DNA from: Suillus spraguei
Taxonomy: Eukaryota > Basidiomycota > Agaricomycetes > Boletales > Suillaceae
Assembly (NCBI GenBank): GCA_016800925.1
Contig: JABCPU010000239.1
Location: 41,078-105,077, forward strand
Direction: 5' to 3'
Length of the DNA stretch: 64,000 bases
Made by a program: the position numbers and the translations under genes. The notes under the pieces were generated by a model. It saw only the letters and a program-made list of their open reading frames with translations. It was not told the origin of the DNA and did not search any database. Positions 10,053 to 20,720 of this stretch are shown in pieces; position 1 is the stretch's first letter; each line of letters starts with the position of its first letter.

Positions 10053-13000
10053 TAGTGCTGCCGTGGTCCAGTTACGAACCGTGGTTCGAACCTGACCATT
10101 GGTCAGGTTCGTCCTTGGTTCGGTCCATGGTCCAGCATTTTGCATGGACCGAACCGGAATGAGGTTCGTGGTCCGCTAACTCCTGTGTGGTTCATCTATA
10201 GGTTCGGACCTTCCCGAACCGTTCCGAACCCCGAACTGAATCTTCTTTGCAATGCCTTCAAGGCTCAATCACACGCTTCTCATCATTTTGACTTCTCGAT
10301 TCTCAAGATTCGCCATGGTCACTTTGACCTTTGGCATTCTCAAGACTTTTTTTGACTTATCCTGTCCGGAGGTTCGCATCCCGCACACCCTGCTGTCCGA
10401 TAATGCCTACCTGTTCAATCAAGCTCAAGGTATGACTTTTCCGTCAAATCAAGCGCAATAAACTGATTGACATATTATATTTCTTAGGATTATTCAATGC
10501 ATACTATGAGTTAGTAGGAGATTGGGTATTCGCATATAAAGGGATCAAGGTGAGTGATATATTTTGACTACTGGTACAATGTCTGAACCTGAAGCACAGT
10601 GTGCCCTCAACCCAGACGGGTCTCTAAAGGACGCCAAAGACATCGTTTTTTACAATGATCCTGATGATGCCGTCCCCATTTCCGCTCCATCCTCCTCTGC
10701 CCAGCCACCCACAGACGCCTTCTCTGTGCTACTGCAGACTGGACGCAAACCAGTGCCACTTATTGCCGGCGCTCGACGCTCCATTCGTGCCTCTAAACCT
10801 TCTGCGTGCCTTCGTGATTCCGACAACGCTTGTTCTTCAACAAGCCGCAAGCGTGCATTATCCAGTGCAACTGAGCAACTAGTTAGGAAGAAGGTTGTGT
10901 TACAGCTCTCCGCTCCATTATCTGACGACGACACGGATATTGATACTGACCACGGTGCTGGTCAATCGGATGAGGCCGAGGACGAAGGTGTACCAGCACC
11001 TGAGGACGTACCAGCACCTGAGGATGAACCTGAGGACGAACCCGAGGATCTTCAAGACACCACCATCCGAGCTGCTTTATCAAAGAGTGAGCGCAGCGCT
11101 GATATTCGAACAATCTTCACTCGCGACAACAAACATTGGGTCTGCAGACCTTGCAAGGATGCCGGTGAACTTGAAAGCAAGTACACATTTCGTGGAGGTA
11201 TCTCTACACTACGCACGCACATTTGTCGGTATGTTCACATCTTCTTTCCATTGAATGATCACTAATATTATATATCTATCAGTAATAAAGCCCATTTTCA
11301 ACTTTACAAGTCACGCTGCGAAGCCGCAAACATCACCATGCACCCTCGAGCAGTTCCAACTGGTGAGGTTCAATCCCTGTGAGTTACATTTGCCGTATTG
11401 TAGTGTGTTGTACTGATTCATAGATAGTTCAAGGCAATCCACCCTCGATGGCAGCCTTGCCCCGAAAGCGCCCATGTTCACCAAGGCAGGGCTTCTGGAG
11501 TATATTATGGAGTTGATTGTGACCGAGGACGAGGCGTTGCAACTCGTCGACAAACCAGCCTTCCGCAACTTGCTTCGTTATGTCCGCCCCGCCCTTGCTG
11601 AAAGTGACGTGCCACACCGCACGAAACTTATGGAGACTGTTAAGGCCCGCGCAGTGCAGGTGGTCAATGTCATTCGTGAGCGTCTCGCAAAGGTAGACAG
11701 TCAAGTCTCGATGACCTTCGATTCATGGACGTCAATCATCGGCGACCCCTTCTTCTCCATCACAGGCCACTATATCTGGAGCCCGGATGATAAACCCCAG
11801 CAATGGGAATTACGCCGTGAGCAACTCAGTTTTGCGCACATCCAGGGCAATCATAGTGGTCAGAATACAGCTCGCTTGATTGTTGATACCATTGACAAAT
11901 ATGAACTACGAAATAAGGTAAAGTTTAATTTACTACTTTGCTGCGCTGAATCTAATCAGTGTGTTGTAGGTTGGATGGATGACCTCTGACAATGCCACCA
12001 ACAATGATACCGCCATGAAAGCAGTTGGACAAGAAATCGATCCTGAGGGTACGCAGTGGGCACCTGATGCACGCCGCATCAGGTGCCAAGAACATATACT
12101 TAATCTCGCAGCACGCCACTTTGTTGATGCCGTCGCCCCCACACCTCAAGCTGCTCTCATGAAGAAAATTCGACAAGCGCTTGATAATGGCAACGACGCT
12201 GACCTTGACACCTTAAATAAACAGCTTTCTTCCATGGATGTCAGTAACGACGACGACGACGACACCTTATTCGATACCGGTGATTCACTTGGCAAAGCTC
12301 TTGCCCTCATTGAGCAGGTACGTGCTATATTTTTTAGACTATTCTTTTGCTGATCGAGATCCTCAGATCCAAAAGTCCCCTCAAGCTCGAGCATTTTTCC
12401 GCAAGGCTTGCAAAGAGGAAAACGTACCTGAGCTTGAGCTCTTGCAATGGATCCGGACTCGCTGGGTGTCGCTATATAAATGCCTGGACCGCATGTTGAT
12501 CTTGCGTCAAGTGAGTTTTTTCTTCTTTCAATGTTTAAAAGTGGCCTGATTTTAATTAAATAGGCTGTAAACCGTTTCACCAACCTTGCCGACGAAAGCC
12601 ACGAAGTGCCAACTCTTCGCAACAAGACTTACGACAACTTCAAGCTCGATCGAAGTGATTGGAGACACCTCGGGCTTATTCACCGAGTCCTCAAGGAACC
12701 AGCCACGGCTCAGCAATCGTTCTCATCAGCAAAACATCTGACCGCATGGAAAACGATCCCTACACTAGAGTGCCTCGCTGATCGATGGAGATCCATGGCA
12801 GATGACCCACAATATCTTCCGATCGCTGATGCGATTAAGGCCGGACTCAAGAATGTCGACAAATACTTCAAGAAAACAAGTCAATCGGACGTTTATTTTA
12901 TTTGTCTTGGTGAGTACTATCAATTTTTCAAACTCGTTCTTATCTAATATAATTTAAGTTCTGGATCCAAACTATAAGCTCGCATACGTTGAAGGCCGGT

Positions 13001-13835
13001 GGGATTATGGAGATGTTGCAGATGGCAGAGCTCGTCTGGAGCCGTGGTGAGTACTCGTCTATGTTGTTTTCCCACTCTAATCTTATTTTTTTTGTAGTTC
13101 GATGAATATTATACACCACCGAGTCGAACGCCTACTACCAACGAGCAATCCGCTCCGCCAACGAGAGCTGCCAGTGTATGCAAGCACTATGGCGATGATT
13201 GGATGCGCGAGGCTATTAGGACGCGCAAGACATCAGACCACCTTACTCACAATCCTCGTCAAGAGCTCAACATGTACTTGTCTTCGCCACTAGAGGAGAC
13301 TGATGACATTGTGGCCTGGTGGGGGGTAAGTCTTTTTTTTATTTGTTTTTTCGCTACTAAATCTACTTAATAGCTTCACTCGCTGCAATACCCTACACTC
13401 GTGCGCATTGCGCGAGACTATCTACCCATTCAAGGCAGCTCCGTTCCTTCCGAACAAGCATTCTCAAGCGGAGGAATCACTTCGACTATCCGACGCAATG
13501 CACTCAGGACTGACACGTTCATGGCACTACAACTACTGAAGGGAGCATATAGGAATGGGCACCTTTCTGCAGAAGTAGAGGCTGAGGGACATGCGGCTTC
13601 GTTGGACATGTAACTACGAGTACAAATATCTTGCTATGTTTTTTTTTCCTGGCTGTAATTTTTTTGCGTTCGGTTCGTGTTCAGACAGAGAAAAAAACCG
13701 AACCTGACCGCTGCGAACCGTTCGCAAAGGTTCAGTCTAAGGTTCGTTGAAATAACTAGAACTGAACCTTGGTCCGGTTTTTGGTTCTCGTCCAACCACC
13801 TCTGAACCGAACGGAACCGGACTGCGGCAGCACTA
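10053..13835 (+). mobile_element. hAT-superfamily DNA transposon, apparently complete
   Basis: The 3783-bp element has TAGTGCTGCCG at the left and CGGCAGCACTA at the right as terminal inverted repeats, and is flanked by the 8-bp duplication GTTGCGAG (10045-10052 and 13836-13843), the hallmark of hAT insertion. It contains one nine-exon transposase gene. Subterminal regions (10075-10240 and 13670-13820) are full of GGTTCG/CGAACC words, candidate transposase-binding sites. It interrupts arm 2 of the palindromic element, so it is the youngest of the nested insertions. Confidence 0.95.
10579..13613 (+). CDS. hAT transposase (nine exons)
   Basis: Exons fit as 10579-11228, 11283-11378, 11428-11917, 11970-12317, 12367-12510, 12564-12909, 12959-13046, 13124-13325 and 13374-13613, giving about 867 residues with every junction in frame. 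The exon 7/8 join needs the acceptor at 13123; the nearer AG at 13097 would shift frame. An acidic N-terminal region is followed by a BED-like zinc finger (W-x-CRPC...H). The RNase H-like core has MTFDSW (Asp about 347) and TSDNATNND (Asp about 419). LDPNYK precedes the C-terminal dimerisation domain with [13 protein letters not shown] (about 810-822), carrying the third catalytic acid. No internal stop is seen. It would cut and paste the element in the nucleus. Confidence 0.88.
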
Positions 13836-14480
13836 GTTGCGAGCAGTGCAAAGAAACAGTGAAGAAGTCCACAGTACTTTCAGCGGTAAAGTAGTGGTGC
13901 GTGAGAAGTTCAGTCAAAATAACAGTCAAAAGTCCAGCGGTATGCCAGCGGTAACAGAGAATGAGCATGATGGATTAACGAGTGATAAAGGAACTTTAAA
14001 GACTAAGTCTACTACTGGGTGGATCCAGAGCTAGACAATAATCCTGACCTATAGTACGTGCAATGGTGTAAAATCAGGTACTGTATCGTGCGGGGTATGC
14101 GGTGCTTATATCCTAAATCATATTTATCCGGAATACTCTAGGCAAGATCAGTAGCGCTTGAGTGTAGTAACTGCCATATGTAAACATAGCATGAGGCGCT
14201 GCGGCACAAGGCAACATGTAATAAGGCTTGCCATAGAATCAGTGATAATGAACATAAAACAAACGATACACCAAATGGAGCTATGCAGACGCGGCAAGGA
14301 CATGGGAGGACATCGGTATGTGGAACGTGGTGCGGCAGTCGGTACGGTGTGCAGTAAGCATGGGATGCCGCCGGTAATGCTAAAGGGGTAAGACGGCCAT
14401 GGACAAGTGGTAACTCCTATAGACGTGAGACGAGTGTCAAAAGATGGGGTTTTAAGCCCAGCGCCAATATATTTGTTACA

Positions 14481-15296
14481 CCTACACTGTCATGCACATG
14501 TCTTTGGTCTGGTGAATAACCTTACCAGTAAGAGGCTGTCGATGACTACAAGGCAGGAGAAGGACACCTGTGCTTTGGGAATTTTGGCTTTGAGCTGGAA
14601 TTTGCTGGTAGCTAGTCTCCCTGCTGAGGTCAGTACATCATGTATCAAGGCAATCGATGATGCAGGCCTGCCTTCTATGACCATAAAAGGCGATAGCTCA
14701 GGTGAGTGTCTTACATATTATCTTTGTGCTCTTATATATGATACCTAGACTCTGGGTATACCCTGGACTTACCTGATGGTCCTCTCTGTTTTTCAACAGC
14801 TGAGCAGGCTCCCTCTGAGGATACATGTCACAAAACTATGAGTTGTAAGTGGGTTGCATCTAACTAGTAGTACTGCTTTTTGATGTCTCACCTAGCCCAA
14901 TTCACATGGACCAACTCTATGCCCCATGTGCGATGAACTGGGTTACTCTTCACAGTATTGTGGATCCAGATCAATGCCAACTTCATGGTGACTGTAGTTC
15001 TGGTGGAAATTATGTTGATGTCTCACTTAGGGTGGTGGTGAAATGTGCCACTGACACAGTCATGGTAGTGTGGTCTCTCATTGCTACTCTATACTCAATT
15101 TTTGCTGACAATGTGTGTGACAGAGCATGCAACCCAAGTTCAAGCATGGTACAACTCTTGCTCGAGAGGGTGTCTGCAGACAAGGAACTGCAATCAATTT
15201 CTCAAGACATATCCAGAAGGCTTTTGATGAGGCAATTGCGATTGAAGGTGATGTAAAAAGCAATGGTAACTCAACTTACAGAGGAGAAAAAGTGAA
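14481..15296 (+). pseudogene. 3' half of the split 2OG-Fe(II) oxygenase-like gene (catalytic region)
   Basis: The continuation reads HAHVFGLVNNLTSKRL and GILALSWNLLVASLPAEV, then after introns (about 14702-14799 and 14846-14895) PIHMDQLYAPCAMNWVTLH, GGNYVDVSLRVVVK, an intron (about 15066-15122), then QPKFKHGTTLAREG and CRQGTAINFSRHIQKAF, ending at TAG about 15296. H-M-D, the distal H of KHGTT and R of CRQG are spaced like the iron ligands (HxD...H) and the 2OG-binding Arg of dioxygenases including TET/JBP. The exon before HMD joins out of frame with the simplest splice, so a frameshift or alternative acceptor is needed. TET/JBP membership is a hypothesis. Confidence 0.55.
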
Positions 15297-15338
15297 ATAG
15301 TCTAGTATACAAGTCCACAATCTAAATTGTTGGTGACA

Positions 15339-15467
15339 CTTTTCTTTTTCTTTTGGGGTGACATGATATAATTTTCGGGGCGACACACAATAGTTTTGGG
15401 GCCAATCTGATTTGGGGCGACACACAATTTCCTTTTTGGGGCGACACATTTCGTTTTGGGGGGGGGG
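15339..15467 (-). repeat. Right inverted end with GTGTCGCCCC repeats
   Basis: The mirror of the left end: GGGGCGACACA repeats ending in a run of ten G (15458-15467). Read on the minus strand it begins with C10 and then AAAACGAAATGTGTCGCCCC. No clear target-site duplication can be assigned because the left flank is occupied by an LTR. Confidence 0.65.
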
Positions 15468-15499
15468 CACAAATAATATTTGTGCAGATTCAACAGCAT

Positions 15500-15830
15500 A
15501 CAGATGTGTAAATTGATGGATTTGTGACCAGTCTTTTATTCAGGTATTCGATTCTGCTTGCTCTCTCATTAGATATACTAGATCGTTCATTTACGGCGAC
15601 AGCCTTCAACGAATTTATAGACAGTTTACTTGATGATATGAATCCTTTCACTCAGAAAAACACCCGTAATAATGTAAGAGCTCATAGTTGCAAACAGAAC
15701 CTTTTCAGAATCTTTTCGAACAATTTCCGGATGACTTTTCCAATTCTTCATTGCTCATGAAATATATACTGTCCCAACACAAATTAGTCCGTGTATGTGG
15801 TGTTCTCGACCATGAACCAGGTCCTGTAGT
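15500..15830 (+). other. Possible exon fragments, unrecognised
   Basis: Just right of the C-rich element end an open stretch reads LALSLDILDRSFTATAFNEF and SLLDDMNPFTQKNT, then after a possible 15-bp-scale break NLFEQFPDDFSNSSLLMKYI. Composition is protein-like, but no start, family or full exon structure can be defined. It may be the remnant of a host gene next to the insertion. Confidence 0.25.
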
Positions 15831-15839
15831 AAGCTGTTC

Positions 15840-16320
15840 TTGTCTTTTGGATCGCTTACCCGACGTTGATGATGCTCTGGCCGCGTCCCGCTCCCAGCCA
15901 GTGCGTTTCTCGTTTGTTGGCTTGCTTACCCAACCCTAATGATGCTTTGGCCGTGTCCCGCTCTCGGCCAGTGCATTTCTCGTCTGTTGGCTCACTTACT
16001 CAACCCTGATGATGCGCTGGTCACATCCCACTCCCAGCCGGTGCGTGTTTTTATATTTTGGCTCGCTTGATACCCAACACTGATGGCGCTCTTGTTGCGA
16101 CCCGCTCTCAGAGTAGGTGTTCTCGTCTTTTGGTTTGCTTACCTGACGCTGATGATGCTCTGGCTGTGTCCTGCTCTCAGAGAGTGTCGTGTTCCAATCT
16201 TTTGGGTCGATGCTGAATGATGCTTTGACTATATCCCGCTCTCGGTTGGTGCAGGTTCTTGTATTCTCGTCGTTTTTGGCTCGCTTGTCTGATGCTGACG
16301 GCTTGTCACAGTTTCTCGCT
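15840..16320 (+). repeat. Minisatellite, ~75-80 bp unit, about six diverged copies
   Basis: Successive copies share TTGGxTCGCTTACCC-A-CGCTGATGATGCTCTGGC and CCCGCTCTC-GCCAGTGCGT-TCTCGT. Copies start at about 15846, 15918, 15990, 16056, 16131 and 16200. Copies diverge towards the right and the last ones carry indels. Open frames through the array are incidental. Confidence 0.85.
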
Positions 16321-17360
16321 GTCCAACAGCGCGGAAGTGCGTGATTTCAATGCTGGTGGTGCTTTGGCGACAGCCGATTCTCATACGGTGTGTAATATCA
16401 TCCGTTGAAATGTTTACTGTTTTATTGACCTTGACAGCGCCAAAATAAGTTTCTCTGCGATCTGCGACGGCTCAACCCAGTAATGTTATCTTCCCAGGTG
16501 AACAGCTAAATGAAACATTTCTTATTGCCCTGTCAGATGGTGCGTGTTTCCATATCACGCATGTGTTATGTGGCACGCACTTCCTGTCTTCTAGAAAATT
16601 GAGATGGGAGCCATAGTGGTGAGAGGCAGGGGAGGGGAGCAACGACTGGAATCGTCCGAGAGCGAGGTAGATCCATAGCAGATCATATAGTCATTCGTAT
16701 TTCAGATTCCAATCCGACACGATTACGATGGCATTCAGACTAAAATCAGACATGCGGATCCTATAAACCATATATAATTCCGAGAGTCGTCAGAATATAC
16801 TAGCAACTTATATTCCAACTCTGCAATAGCCAACGGGTGCTTCCCACTGCCCTGTCACCTTGAGATTTGCATGATTTGTCACCTCCGATATATACCGTGT
16901 CCAGACCTGATCAAATTCTCGTTTCCGCAGTGAATCATTCATGTTAATATTGATATTCCCTTCCGCTGACGATGTGTTTTTCCACGAGTTCATCAACTTG
17001 ATCCGATCCGATCCGTCGTATCATCCCCATCTGCCTGACAGCGAAACCAGGAAAAATAGATTGCAATGCGGATGGGATGAGACTGCATCAATGTTATCCT
17101 TACCAATTTGTACCTAGGCGCCTACAGTTTTGCCAGTTATAACCAGTCAACAGGACCGTTGACCCCTTATGCCCCTCAAACTATATGGAGCACATATATT
17201 TGTGACCAGGCCGACAACCGCTGTTCGTTTTTTCCCCCGATGAAGTATCATGCCAGCAAGCAGTTGATCAAAATTCATTCATATCGCATACTTTAGGGTT
17301 CCAATGGATAGGTCCTTCCTAAAATGCATACCCATACCCGTCATCACGAAGAATACGATA
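16321..17360. other. Intergenic, nothing recognised
   Basis: Short open frames occur but show no domain, signal peptide or paralogue in the window. Confidence 0.4.
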
Positions 17361-17367
17361 TTCAGCC

Positions 17368-17375
17368 TATAAAAG
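17368..17375 (+). promoter_or_regulatory. TATA box of secreted-protein gene A
   Basis: TATAAAAG lies 37 bp before the ATG within TTCAGCCTATAAAAGCAAGG. The same TTCAGC-N1-2-(T)ATAAAAG block precedes the three paralogues on the minus strand. Confidence 0.75.
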
Positions 17376-17411
17376 CAAGGAAACTTTAGACTTATCTTAT
17401 CACCTCACACA

Positions 17412-17629
17412 ATGCGTTTCTCCTGCGCGATTATTGTCGCCGTCGTTGCTGCTTTAGCATCATCAATCTCCGCTATGCCCACTGCTGAGGAAGCAGCATG
17501 TGGATCGTGTACTAGAAATTATCAATGTCGTGGCTGTGGAGAAGGTTTATGCGTGAGTTTTAGTAATTTGTGTCTTGGGTTTAACAACATGGCTCATCGG
17601 CATAACAGTATTTTAATCATTGCATTTGA
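17412..17629 (+). CDS. Small secreted cysteine-rich protein A (two exons)
   Basis: Exon 1 (17412-17552, 47 codons) encodes a signal peptide (MRFSCAIIVAVVAALASSIS, cut near SAM-PT) and five Cys. A GTGAGT intron (17553-17608) leads to a six-codon last exon (17609-17629, YFNHCI and stop) supplying the sixth Cys. The mature peptide is about 31 residues with C-x2-C-x5-C-x2-C-x4-C-x4-C. The tiny exon is supported by paralogues B and D, whose introns interrupt at the same Cys codon and whose last exons also bear one Cys. Predicted to be exported as a disulphide-rich peptide; role unknown (such proteins include effectors and developmental peptides). Confidence 0.75.
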
Positions 17630-19112
17630 AATGGTAAGGTCCGATGCGAGGTTCAAACAGAGTTCCTGACGTACGCCATGCCGAATAGGTCAGGAGCAAA
17701 AAAGTGGAGGCTTCAGAGATTCCTTAGCTTGGAAGTTGTGGTTCAGTAGTATATGTCCAAGTTGTCAATGCAGCCTCAGATGAAGAGCGGCGTTCTAGAA
17801 TATTCAGCATGAATTGGACTTGATTGTTAAGTAATAATTCCAAGTGGGAGAACGACTGCGAGCCTCTTAGCTATGACTCAACCAAGGTCTCGGGCTCTAG
17901 CTTTGATGACGTAGTGGACAAAGGTTTTCTCCACAAATGTTATGTTGAAGCGAACGGAGTGATTGCTCTCAGAGCCCAGAATCAGACGGACCAATGTGTG
18001 TGGTGTATCAGTAACTTGAATTTTGAGAGCACATGGTAGACATGACGAAATCTTCACTCAGTTCACTGAGTGAAGATTTATCATTTAATTACTGCGACGA
18101 GGGGATCATACCTGTGCTAAGCCAGGTTGATAACAAGTGCAGCAGCGTGTAAACAGGCGCTAACAGACAGGACAATCATCATATCCAATGCAAACTGCCG
18201 AAACACCCCTTGGTGTTGGAGCGTTTTACGTCACTGGGGAAATATCTACATTCATCCCCAAGCCGATACAATCAGAGTCTGATGTTTGGTTTCTGATAAC
18301 AAGTGGATTAGCACACTACACAGGCATCAATTTGAAAAAAATCACCCAAATATTCGGTACGACAGTGTAGTGGGAAGACAAGCTGAGCTACTCGGAGCAT
18401 TCCACAACGACATAAAGCACCAAACACTCTGCCAAGTCATTGGGTGGCCTACGTCGTGGTGGAAATATCACAGAGAGAAGCCGACAGCACCAGGGTCACT
18501 AGACTTGAGTCGTTCAGACACCGCGATGTGCGCCTCGAAGGATGAGAGACACACATCTCGAGACGTGCAACGCGGTGAGAAGCGGGGATATGTGGGACCC
18601 GAAATAGAAAATTTGAGCACAACGAAATTATGGCACATATCATAGAGGGTGATAGAGCGTAGGATACAAAGAAACAGTGCCCGCTTTATGCGCTGGCGGC
18701 TGGATAGAAGTCGAGAACAAGAAGATTATTTCGGGGATCTAGACTGATATGATGATGATAAAATTAATGATTGTGGCGAGACTAAACCAATAAAGAACGT
18801 ACGATAGGAGACGGCATGTAGATAAAATGTAGAAGCCATTCAATTGGGGTGTGATCGTGCTTGCACTCGGAGAGGAAGTTGATTCGAAAGCAACTTGACA
18901 AGTGCATGAGGACCTGCACAATGAGGTACAAACAATTAAATTTTAAAGCCAGCGATATTGACCAAATAGGCAAGTGTTGTTTTTAATCGAGTACAATGGT
19001 TAGAACGACAAAAGACATTAAAATATGTGTTTATTGTTTACTATTATGCAAGGCTTGAATATATACTTGGCCCGTCTGCTGCTTTTCTTCCTCACTCCAG
19101 TTCACATACAGC
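17630..19112. other. Intergenic; one short unplaced open frame
   Basis: An open frame at 17824-18039 (GVIALRAQNQTDQCVWCISN) is protein-like but has no recognisable family. The rest shows nothing. Confidence 0.3.
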
Positions 19113-20720
19113 ATGAACACACGTAAGTTACACACACTCTCAATGACTTGGACAAGCTTAACCTCCTTGTAGTTTTCACTCGCGCATCATTGACGCGCAG
19201 TTCTCGTACTCGCACAAGAAAGAACTCAATATCAGACGCTGGCTGTCCACCATCCTCCTCACATTCAACATCACTTCAAATAATCCCAGAGTCCTCAGAA
19301 ACTGTGTTTGACTCATCCCACGCATCACACTCTCCGCATTCTCTTTCTCCATTGACGATGCCTTGTTCATGCTCAATGACGAACCTCGTTCACCTGCTCT
19401 CTCTGCATCGTCTTCTACAGACGACAGTAACTCTGAAATGCCTAGTACTCCATGTACATCAGACGATGAAGACCTTCCTCTTCCTACTCCTCGTCTGAGA
19501 CTAAGCACCTTAGCATTCGCCCTCTGCGCATAACCAAGACTCGGTCAACTGTCGACGAGGATATCTCAGAGACCGATCTCCATGAACAGGAAGATGAATA
19601 CGATTTTTATACACGTCAATTCGAGGACTTCATCTCTCTATACTCACCTGTGCCTTCTTCTGTCCCCATCTCCACACCACTGCCCGCACGCCCAGACTCT
19701 ATCATCCTCTCACCCGAGGTAACACCCGAGTTGCCTGTCGAGTCACCAAAATTACGCGGACGCAGCCGTTTCTCAAAGGCTCTCCCACTCCTTCCTCTCC
19801 CTACCCCACCCCCAACGACTGTCCCACCTGTTCCACAACTTCCAAGCTCAGTATCAGCCATTGGAAAACAACGGGTCCTCCCACCCTTACCCATGTACCC
19901 ACCTCCCCCACCGCCAGTCGAAAGCCGCCCCCCTCCTCAGATGGCAGTCCCTTCCGACATCGAAGACGATATCTCGTTCGAGGAAGAGCATGGGCCTACT
20001 CGTCCAATCGTCATCGAACAAATATGGTTTGACGACGACGAATCCATTTACTCCCAGCCTTCATTCGCACCAGCCCAAGACATTCACCCCATCTCACCAG
20101 CAGTCCCCGAAGCACCCATGAATGAGATGTACCTCCCCCGCGCAAGTACCGACTCTGACACGCCCCCGGTCATCACTCGATTCTTGTTCAAGCAGCCAGT
20201 CTCATTCCACGAACTCGTCTCAAGAAAGCAACCCCATCTCTCCCTTCTCCTTCCCTCCCACTCCAATACCCGAAACCCACCAACTCCGCAGTCGATGGAG
20301 CTGCTCCACAATATCCTCACTCGCTACTGAACCTCCACGTACGATTCTAAGTCCTTTGCGTGGGGTATTTGTGTCAAAATTGAAGTCGGGATCGAGACGG
20401 GCGCCTCCTCCTCCGCTTCCGATCATATCTTCACCCCCCCGTTCTCGTGTATTTCATAGTTCGTCGCCATTGCAAACGCGGACCAACACCCATCACCAAA
20501 CTCAATCACGCGTGCAGAATTTGTACAAGTTACCCCTAACACGAATGATATTCCCTACAACGCCCTCCCCACCAGCACGCCCACACCCAGACACATTCGT
20601 CGCCAAGACTCACGCTCGTCGACGTCTTCTGGGTCGTCTGATTGTGGGAGCTGTGAGAGCGGCGGGAGTGCGGGGTTGAGGAGGAAGCCGATTCCTGTTG
20701 AGATGTTCTTGAGGGCTTAA
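19113..20720 (+). CDS. Proline/serine-rich hypothetical protein (multi-exon)
   Basis: A likely start is ATG 19113 with a GTAAGT donor four codons later and acceptor near 19172. Coding-like stretches lie in different frames and must be joined by introns. They are a Ser-rich part (about 19174-19500), a main part (about 19510-20330) with DEYDFYTRQFEDFISLYSPV, RSRFSKALPLLPLPTPPP, RPIVIEQIWFDDDESIY and SRASTDSDTPPV-like text, and a last exon (about 20456-20720) ending GLRRKPIPVEMFLRA before TAA. Strong Pro/Ser/Asp bias suggests a mostly disordered protein. Exact junctions are unresolved, and I do not recognise the family. Confidence 0.55.

Larger units (their letters stand above)
8775..14480. mobile_element. 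Palindromic (fold-back) element, interrupted by hAT
   Basis: Ends are TGTAAC...GTTACA. Arm 1 (8775-9722) is the inverted copy of arm 2 (9727-10052 plus 13844-14480), meeting at a CCAT loop at 9723-9726. Without the hAT the element is about 1.9 kb and almost wholly self-complementary. The inner ~320 bp of each arm are about 97% alike; the outer parts look nearer 90%, with one ~15-bp indel. It sits inside the oxygenase-like gene. The right flank ends in CTGT like the left (CCCTGT versus CACTGT), hinting at a degraded 8-10 bp duplication. No transposase of its own is seen, so it would move only in trans. Confidence 0.85.
3293..15467. mobile_element. Putative large DNA transposon with C-rich inverted ends, secondarily invaded
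   Basis: Both ends carry a C-tract followed by three or four copies of a GTGTCGCCCC motif in inverted orientation (3293-3430 and the reverse complement of 15339-15467). Several spacers match as well (AAAAAGGAAATTGTGTCGCC and CAAAACTATTGTGTCGCCCC occur at both ends). Removing the 5.7 kb nested insertion (8775-14480) leaves about 6.5 kb. No transposase is recognised, so the element is non-autonomous, decayed or of an unrecognised class. KDZ-type elements of mushrooms are known to carry TET/JBP-like oxygenase genes and are the nearest analogy for the content; class assignment is inference. The exact left terminus is blurred by the LTR abutting it. Confidence 0.55.

Noticed and set aside
9206..14034. 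Matching 65-73-codon ORFs at 9206-9427 (minus) and 13837-14034 (plus)
   Set aside because: They are the same palindrome arm read twice; no other evidence of coding.
15840..16320. CRISPR-like array
   Set aside because: The repeats are contiguous and diverged with no unique spacers, and the genome is eukaryotic; it is a minisatellite.
19148..19498. Alternative frame of the proline-rich gene read as a separate 116-aa protein
   Set aside because: The start is not needed if the short first exon at 19113 splices in; frames further on continue the same Pro/Ser-rich style.
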